Positions 56,976 through 64,000 of a stretch of 64,000 nucleotides of DNA are shown piece by piece. Origin of the DNA: Cladochytrium replicatum (taxonomy: Eukaryota; Chytridiomycota; Chytridiomycetes; Cladochytriales; Cladochytriaceae); NCBI GenBank assembly GCA_025526935.1, contig JAHLKD010000012.1, forward strand, positions 620,001 to 684,000, read 5' to 3'. Position numbers and translations under genes: made by a program. The notes under the pieces were generated by a model. That model searched no databases. It was given only the letters and a program-made list of their open reading frames with translations, and was not told the DNA's origin. Every line of letters starts with the position of its first letter. Positions within the stretch are counted from its first letter, which is position 1.

Positions 56976-59444
56976 ATGGCCCCCTCTCTGCACCCTCTCG
57001 AACTTATTACTGAAGACGAAATCATTCGGGCTGTGGCGATTCTGAAGGAGGAGAAGAACAGTTTCAACTACGCAAATGTCACATTCAGTGAAATCGGTCT
57101 ACAGGAGCCCCCGAAGAAGGACGTTCTTGCATTCACCGGCGAATTCCCACTTGCGAGATGTGTCAGATTCATAATGATCGACAACGACAACATGAAAGTC
57201 TACAAAGCGATTGTCTCCCTGAAAGGATCCAAAGTCATCAGTTGGGATTACCTTCCGAACGTTCAGCCGCTCATTCACTTCGACGAGTTCAAAGCTCTTG
57301 AAGAGAGCGTCAAGAAGCATCCCGACTTTATCGAAGCTATGACGAAGCGCGGCATCGAGGATCTTTCTCTTGTGGTGAGCTGCTCAAAAATGCTTCGGTG
57401 CTTCTTTCTTAAAGGTCAATTTCCATCTCTCCAGTGCATTGAACCCTGGTCAGCAGGATATTACGGTGATGTGGACGAGGAAGGGAAAAGACTCTGCCGT
57501 GGCCTTGTATGTGCGCGCAAATTTCCCGACGACAATTTGTATGCCCACCCGGTCGAAAATGTCCAAGTGATCTTCGACATGGTGAGTATTCGATCCATAC
57601 TAGCTTTCATTTCACTAATGGTCGTTCGGTGCAGAACAAAAACGAAGTCTTCAAGATCAACGACTTCGGCGTGGTCGAGGTTCCACAAGAGTCCCACAAC
57701 TTCGCCGCCGAGTTCATCAAGGAATACCGAAAAGATCTGAAGCCCCTGGAGATCACGCAACCGGAGGGACCGAGCTTTTCGGTGACCGGAAATCTTGTCG
57801 AATGGCAGAAGTGGAGCTTTCGTGTCGGCTTCAACGCTCGGGAGGGTCTTGTTTTCCATCAGGTTCTTCAGTATTATTTCATTACATACTTTTTGTCTCA
57901 TTCCTTCCTTCGCCGTCAGATTGGGTACAAGGACGACAAAGATCCCAGTAGAATTCGCTCTATTCTATACCGGATGTCGATTGCGGAAATGGTCGTGCCT
58001 TATGGGGACCCTCACCCAATCCACTCGAAGAAAAACGCATTCGATTTTGGAGAATATGCTGCTGGAGCTTTCGCCAATTCCCTAGTGTACGCTAATTGCA
58101 CAACAACGGGATCAAAGCTTATTTTCTTCGCCCTCTTTAGCTTAGGTTGCGATTGCAAAGGATACATACACTACTTTGATGCCGTGTGCGCCGATTCCAA
58201 AGGTGTTCCATTTACCATCAAGAACGCTGTCTGCATGCACGAAGAGGATTACGGCATTCTTTGGAAGCACACAGACTTTCGTACGCAAAAATGTGACAGC
58301 CGTCGATCGCGCCGGCTGGTCGTGAGCTTCATCGCAACAGTGGGCAACGTAAGCTCAATTTGTAGACATTTCGATCGTATATTCACATTATATTGTAGTA
58401 CGACTACGGCTTCTTCTGGTACTTTTACCAAGACGGCACAATTCAGCTCGAGGTGAAGCTCACCGGCATCGTGAGCACCGCGCCGTCTGGAGCGGAGACA
58501 CCGGAGTATGGTAGCCTCATTGCTCCAGGTCTTTCGGGCATCATTCATCAACACTTTTTTATTGCACGACTTGACTTTGACATCGATGGGACAACAAACA
58601 AGGTCGGTGAAACATATGTAGACTTTCTCAAGGCTGTTCTAAAGTTTTTCCATAGGTGTTCGAGGTCAACTCCAGCAGTGATAGCGCGGTCAAGCCGTTT
58701 GGCACGCCCGGAAACCTGGTCGGAAATGCGTTCAAGGCAACGGCGACACTTTTGAAAAACGAAACTGACGCTCAACGAACCTGCGACATATACAAAGCCC
58801 GGTACTGGAAAGTCGTATCTTCCGAGAGGAAAAACTTTGTCGGCGAACCTACTGGCTTTAAGATCGCACCCGGGGAGAACGTCCTACCAATGTGGGACCC
58901 GGAAGCGCCAGTAGCGAAACGAGCTCAATTTGCCACGAAACACTTGTGGGTCACCAAATACGAGGAAGATGAGCTTTATGGTGCGGGGGATTTTCCGGTG
59001 AGTGTTGGAGCTTTTGAGCTGCTGTTTGGAGACAGCTGGTTCATTTTGCTTATCTGACTTGTTAATTACTTCACAGAATCAATCGAAGCAAGACACTGGT
59101 GTCGCAGAGTATGCTAAGAAGGCGCGCAATCTTGAAGACGAGGACGTTGTTGTGTGGTACAACTTCGGGTTAGTGTACAAGGAATGATCATATACGGTGT
59201 ACTGATGATCGTACGTTTCAGACATCACCACGTTGTTCGTCCCGAGGACTTTCCGGTCATGCCCGTCGGGTACATTGGTTTCGTTATGAAGCCCGTCGGA
59301 TTCTTTGACGGAAACCCGGCTCTGGACGTCCCGCAGGAAAATTTAGGAAAGTCAAAGTGCACAAAAAGAGATGACAATGGGATTGCGAATGGCAAGGAAA
59401 ATGGGAGCGCAAACGGGACCACAAATTGTCCAGGTTGCTGCTAG
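56976..59444 (+). CDS. copper amine oxidase (primary-amine oxidase)
   Basis: Oxidises primary amines to aldehyde, ammonia and H2O2 using copper and a topaquinone cofactor made from its own Tyr. The cofactor motif [17 protein letters not shown] is present, with the Asn codon and the modified Tyr codon on either side of an intron (about 58350-58398). Catalytic base in [11 protein letters not shown], conserved [15 protein letters not shown], copper ligands in [15 protein letters not shown] and in [15 protein letters not shown]-terminal domain from [16 protein letters not shown]. About ten exons, all splice sites reasonable. No signal peptide and no clear C-terminal SKL; the protein ends Asn/Gly-rich (GTTNCPGCC). 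About 680 aa. All key residues present, so likely active. Confidence 0.9.
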
Positions 59445-59785
59445 AGAAGCCCAACAAGTGATCACAAAATCACTGTTGAGTAAACGCACGAATAAGCCAA
59501 CAATTCAAATGTACCATAATGTTGATGGAAACAATGAAAGAGCATGAATTTCTGGGCACCGAACAAAGTGACAGCTCTTGTGGTGACCTTTTGCTTGCTG
59601 ACCTTCCTGACATGAATGGACAAGATTACCAAGTCGAAACTTTCGACATTGGGATGTGGGGCCCAGCTGGATTAATAACTTATCTTGTTAAGCATGCATG
59701 GATCGTTTGTGATCTCGATGGCAACTTCATTCTTTTAAGAACGATGGCAACTCCAAAAAATGCCAAACAACAAAAAAAATGACCC
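59445..59785. other. intergenic between convergent genes
   Basis: 341 bp separating the amine oxidase stop from the stop of the fusion gene. An 87-codon plus-strand frame (59519-59782) fills most of it but looks like chance; see rejected items. Confidence 0.5.
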
Positions 59786-62700
59786 TCACATTGCGGTCGG
59801 CCTCTGCCTTTGTACATTGCGATGAATAATTGTCACTCGAGAACCGACAGACTCCCGCTCCCATATTTCGTCAGTTCCCACGCCACGATCTCCGACTGAT
59901 GTGGAAGATCGAGGAAGCGAATTGTATGCCTTGGGCAAACCTGTATTCATGCTAGGCATCTCGCGAGCCCCGCTAACACTACCTCCATTTAAACTTTGAT
60001 TTGAGTTTTGAGACCGAACCGACTGCGAGTCAGCCTCGTGAAATCCGAAAGAATCACCGCGGATCGAATCCCGCACGATTGTACCATAAACGGTCCCTTG
60101 CTGAATCGGTCGACGGAAAACCAAATTTCGAGTTGCCTCCTGGGAGGGAATATTGCCAGATTGTGCACGAAGTATCCCGCGAGGAGCAGGAGGCTGGAGA
60201 GCCGATTGAACCGTTGGAGGTTGGGGGCCAGGTGGGGCGACGGATCGGGTTAACAGGTTGGGGAACGACACAGCAGGCTGCTGGTACTGCTGGCCGTATT
60301 GCGCTTGCTGGGCTTGAATAGGGACCCGCGAAATTCGCCTCAGTGCCTTCAAGTTGTTTCCCAGCCAGCCTTCGACATGGTTCATCATCTGCCTTTGTTG
60401 AGACTCCTCCCACACCGTAAACGCACTTATGTCGTCGCTCTTTAGTGCAGTTGATGCCACGTTCGATTGTTGCTGGGCAACTTTCGATGGGTCCGGGGCG
60501 TGCATTCGCGGATCTGATCGGACTGACAGGCCTTCAGGGTACTCTTTAGGAACAATACTCTTCATCTTCTCCAGATCCTTCATGGACTGATAAAGAACTT
60601 GATCAAAGCGAACAGATTGTCGCTGTATGCTGCGCAGGCTACTCACAACACTGGACGATGCCTCTTTAAGCGGTGCTTTGCGTACACCGCCCTCCAGAGC
60701 ATTTTTCCCATTCGCAGCTCGATCCATATACAACATGAATGTTCCGTCGAGAACAACTCGTCTCAACAAACGCCATCTCCCCCTGGCGGGATTGCGTTCG
60801 ATTTCAGGGCGGAAAGCTGTGAGCCTCGAGGATTCAGAAAAGAAAAGCTGGAGTGCGTTCATAGCTCCTTCGAGCCGCTCAAACAAGCTTCGCAACAAGT
60901 TCACGGCGGAATTGTGAACCCCCATGCCAACGCTCTCAATCGGCGCACGGGATGCAGCAACGCCTTTTACATGCTCTCCAAACGCGAAGAGATCCTCGAT
61001 ACCTGCGCAGATTTGAGCCCTGATCGCTTTGAGCAGCTGCATGTCAAGAAGGGTACCCTTCTCGACATACTCAAACACACCCCGTTCGAACAACTGGACA
61101 GAGTGGTCCATGTTGGTGTCAGAGACGAGTTCACCGAGCCTTGCGATCTCCTTACGTGTTCGTGCGGCAGCTGCAGATGACAGGGCTTTGTTAGCCATCC
61201 CAACGATATCCGGAATAAGTGCATCTGTGCCTTGGTCGTCCATTGTAACAAAGCAGAAAGATAGTTTTAAATGAAGATCGTTGAGACGAGTTCCCAGCAA
61301 GCTCGGGAACCCGCGAGTAAGCATTCGGCTCTGTAGTTGATAGAATTTGCGAATACCCGCGACGTTGACCATCCCCGCACCATCTGATTTCCAGAATCGG
61401 GAGTTTTTGTCCAAAAGCGCGTTAAGCTCAAACGATAGAGTCGTGATAGTTTCAACTATGTTGCGTAGGAAGTCTGACCACGCCTCATACACGTCGCACA
61501 TAGATCGGGGCACAGCTCCGCCATGATGGTCTCTTTTAAAGACTCCGGGGGTGCAAGCAAGTCGTCCGACGCGATATTTGGCAAGAAGGCTCATGATCTC
61601 GGGGTTACTTGTGTGAGCTACAGCGTCGAAGGTCAAGGATGCATCTATGCCTGCGGATGCTTGGACAATCAATGAGCCTCCAGGATGGATCGGCAAGAAG
61701 TCAGTGACGTCGTAGCTTAAGAGATAGCTGTTAAAGATCGCGTACACCTACCAACATTGATCCTTTAACTTACCACCAGCCGTGGACTCCAATCCAAGTC
61801 ATAACACCTTCGGCATCGCCAGTGTGAAGTGCAAGTGTCGAGGGGAGGATGATGGGAGCATTGCTTGGTGGAGGAGAGGGAGTCATGAAGATATCGATCT
61901 GGAATCGACGCTCGGCCACCGCCATCGCGATAATTTCATCCGCGGATTCAGTCAAGTAGGTTGCGCGGTGGGCGAGAGCTTGCCGAAGTCCGCGCATTAC
62001 TGACTCATAGAGCGGAACCGATCCGCACACATACAGGAAGGCACCGCTGCCACCAAGGCGAACAGGCATAATCGCCGCGCAGATGGAAGCTGCTTCCTGC
62101 TCAATAACCTCGTCAATATACTGTGGTTCTTTCTCGACTTCCACAATGCGACGCTGCTTTCTGTCGAATCTAAGGCCAATCTTGTCTCGAGAGAAGGCGG
62201 TGAATAGTTCGAGTTGACCATTCTTAACATAATCGAACAGCTCAGACCCGTATAAAAGCTTCTGACGAGTTTGTACGCCGAAGAACAAAAGGTTACGTCC
62301 AGTCGCCCCAGAGTGGACACGCTCTTGAAGGAATCCACGGAAAGGAGCGATCCCTGATCCACCTGCAAACATCACTATCGTGGCGGCCGGCGATGTTGGC
62401 AATGAAAAATGAAGCGGTCGAGATACACCAATGAATACCTAGCGAGAAGTATTTGTAATTTGAATTAATTCCAAAATCAGTTGCCCATCTGACCTCTTCG
62501 GCATCATCAGCAATCACCATCGGATTGCCTTCCAATCCTTCAAGCGTAGGGTGAGGGTTCAAAAAACCACTGGATACTCCCCAGCGAGTGTTCAAAAGCC
62601 CGATGTTTTCGCCATTGAATGCCAGCGAACGGACAAGCGGGTGATTGACACGCGAAACTGTCAAATCAATATAGCTAGGCAAAGCATCATCCATTCCCGA

Positions 62701-64000
62701 GCAGGATATACTGTACATTCGGGGAACTTCAGGCGGGACAATGTCCAGCAACCATCGCAATCCAGTTCCAGCGAAGGTGGTCGGAAAAGTGTTCGCAACT
62801 ACGGTGGGGGTGAGCTCCTCGCTTATCGAAGCAAACAAGTCCCCGAGGTGGGCATCAATTTCTTCTGCCCCGGATTTGAGAAGGTATGTTACGTATGCAG
62901 ACTTCCCATTTAGACGAGCGTTCACCTTGTGGAACAGAAACGCATAAGAATCATCGAAATGCTGACATATTTCCGTATCTCACCGCCTCTATAACGGGTC
63001 GAGAGAGCGGTTGCAGCCGCCCTCGGCGCAGGATCTCCCGGATTGTGAGCCGGGCTCGACTTGGATCTCGAGTAATCTCTCCCACGTATGCACCAAACCG
63101 TTTCCAAACCGATCCATACTTCGACATCGACTCCTTGTCGAATTCGAGAGGCACAAATGCATCAAGTGCGTCATACAGCCCAGGGATTGCTTCGATTAGG
63201 GTCTCGATCGTTGACCACTGGTTAAGTGGCATGATAGAAAGTCGGTCTCCAGGGGCAAAGGTTATACCTGTGTCCCGAACATCAATCGAGATCATCCGTG
63301 TCGTTAGTTCAGGATCTTCGTCGATTCGGGTGCGCATAGCTATTCTACCGATGAACCGGCACTCTTCGAAAGAGCCGCGCATTTCATGAGGCTGCACGAG
63401 ACCAGCTGCTCCAACAGTGGATGGTGAAACCACTCCCTGGTGTCGTTGCTTTGTGCGATTTTTCGTTGTTACAGCAACGTTCAAACGCGGACGGTATGGT
63501 TCAAGTCGTTCCACCAGGGAGTCAGAAAGAGTCTTATGCACTTCTTCCCATGGACGTCCAGTACTGTCCGACGCTCCTGCATTTCCATTGGTTTCGAGAC
63601 GACCGCTTTGGAGAATACGCCAATTAGCTGCGGAAGGAAAAATGTACAGTACACCAGTTACGTCTTTGCCACTACTTCGATAAATCCATAAACTTTGTCT
63701 GTACAATAAAACCTCAGCACGATTGAAACAACAGCATTAGACAGGTGTACATACATCGGTGGGTTCCCATGAAACCCCGTTCTCCGGCATAGCTTTCAAC
63801 AATGCCTTCCAGAACCCCCAGTAGCGTAGGATCGCCTGTCTTCCGAACGTACTCAGGAACAGAGTAGTATGTCTCAATCGCGGCAATGAACGCTCGAACG
63901 TTCAGGGGAAGCCAAGCTCGTAGGTGCATGGCTTCTCGGCCTAGGAACGACAAATATTTTGTGCGCCCAAGGAAGGCATCCATAGTCTACGCATGTTCTA
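59786..64000 (-). CDS. IDO-like dioxygenase / P450-reductase-type / cytochrome b5 fusion (5' end beyond window)
   Basis: Read leftwards; the N-terminus is off the right edge. (1) About 63990-63480: C-terminal core of an indoleamine 2,3-dioxygenase-like heme domain: LRAWLPLNVRAFIAAIETYY, SVPEYVRKTGD, GFMGTHRYKVYGFIEVV (His = expected proximal heme ligand), GRPWEEVHKTLSD. (2) About 63380-61850: P450-reductase-type module: FAPGDRLSIMPLN, PRMYSISCS and YIDLTVSRV (FAD), FAGGSGIAPFRGFLQER, FLYVCGSVPLYESVMRG, ERRFQIDIF (NAD(P)H). No flavodoxin domain precedes it in the visible part. (3) About 61835-61550: cytochrome b5: TWIGVHGWCYDVTDFLPIHP then GGS, with the second heme His in AVAHTSNPEIMSLLAKYRVG. 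A 58-nt intron (61716-61773) lies inside this domain. (4) About 570 unknown residues to PTAM. Exon about 63611-62951 spans the first junction and exon 62402-61774 the second. Confidence 0.75.

Noticed and set aside
59519-59782. 87-codon plus-strand open frame between the amine oxidase and the fusion gene
   Set aside because: Likely 3' flanking DNA of both genes; no splice sites, family match or clear coding character, and it ends in an A-rich run.
61716-61773. Stop codon after HGWW, suggesting that reductase and cytochrome b5 are separate genes
   Set aside because: A 58-nt intron starting at the canonical GTAAGT joins VHGWC to YDVTDFLPIHPGG, giving a normal b5 domain whose first half is coded in the reductase exon.

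Overview
The window looks like nuclear DNA of a zoosporic, early-diverging fungus, most likely a chytrid. Genes are compact and intron-rich, with many GT...AG introns of about 50-75 nt. Proteins with clear fungal/animal homologues sit beside families typical of flagellated fungi: a WDR49/64-like EF-hand/WD40 protein, a cytosolic carboxypeptidase that trims tubulin, tandem M36 fungalysins, and debris of the leucine/tryptophan-rich ankyrin-like repeats I know from chytrids. No rRNA, tRNA, CRISPR or intact transposon was seen. All gene models were spliced by eye, so exon borders are approximate unless a splice site is named.

Layout. 1-23.8 kb is housekeeping: WDR49-like (-, cut by the left edge), FBXO9-like F-box (+), BCKDHA (-), mitochondrial uL24 (+), ASNSD1 (-), Nse4 of the SMC5/6 complex (-), methionyl-tRNA formyltransferase (+), CCP/AGTPBP1-like carboxypeptidase (-), a START-domain protein (+), a nucleoside phosphorylase (-) and mitochondrial bS18 (-). 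24-28.2 kb holds two unrecognised genes (-): a two-helix membrane protein and an AT-hook protein whose C-terminal module is duplicated. 29-36.9 kb is a tandem array of three intact secreted M36 metalloproteases (+). 37.2-41.4 kb is less ordered: a TULIP/BPI-like lipid-binding gene, a methyltransferase-like gene, a decayed repeat-protein fragment and an uncertain multi-exon gene (all +). 41.5-49.7 kb has a candidate NELF-A-like gene, a small Ser/Thr-rich protein and a long C2H2 zinc-finger regulator (all -). 50.2-59.4 kb has XRN2/RAT1 (+), an APC-family permease (-) and a divergent copper amine oxidase (+). 59.8-64 kb is one long gene (-) that continues past the right edge.

The most unusual item is that last gene. 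Its visible part encodes, in order, the C-terminal heme-binding part of an indoleamine 2,3-dioxygenase-like domain, a cytochrome-P450-reductase-type FAD/NAD(P)H module, a cytochrome b5 domain and a long unknown tail. Both domain junctions fall inside coding exons, so the fusion does not depend on an assumed splice. Mammalian IDO is kept reduced by cytochrome b5 and P450 reductase, so this chain looks like a dioxygenase that carries its own electron supply.

Other links by position: the amine oxidase and the permease are divergent with 378 bp between start codons and may form an amine-use pair. The fungalysin array fits secreted protein digestion. The mitochondrial genes (BCKDHA, uL24m, MTFMT, bS18m) lie in the same 18 kb without forming an operon-like unit.
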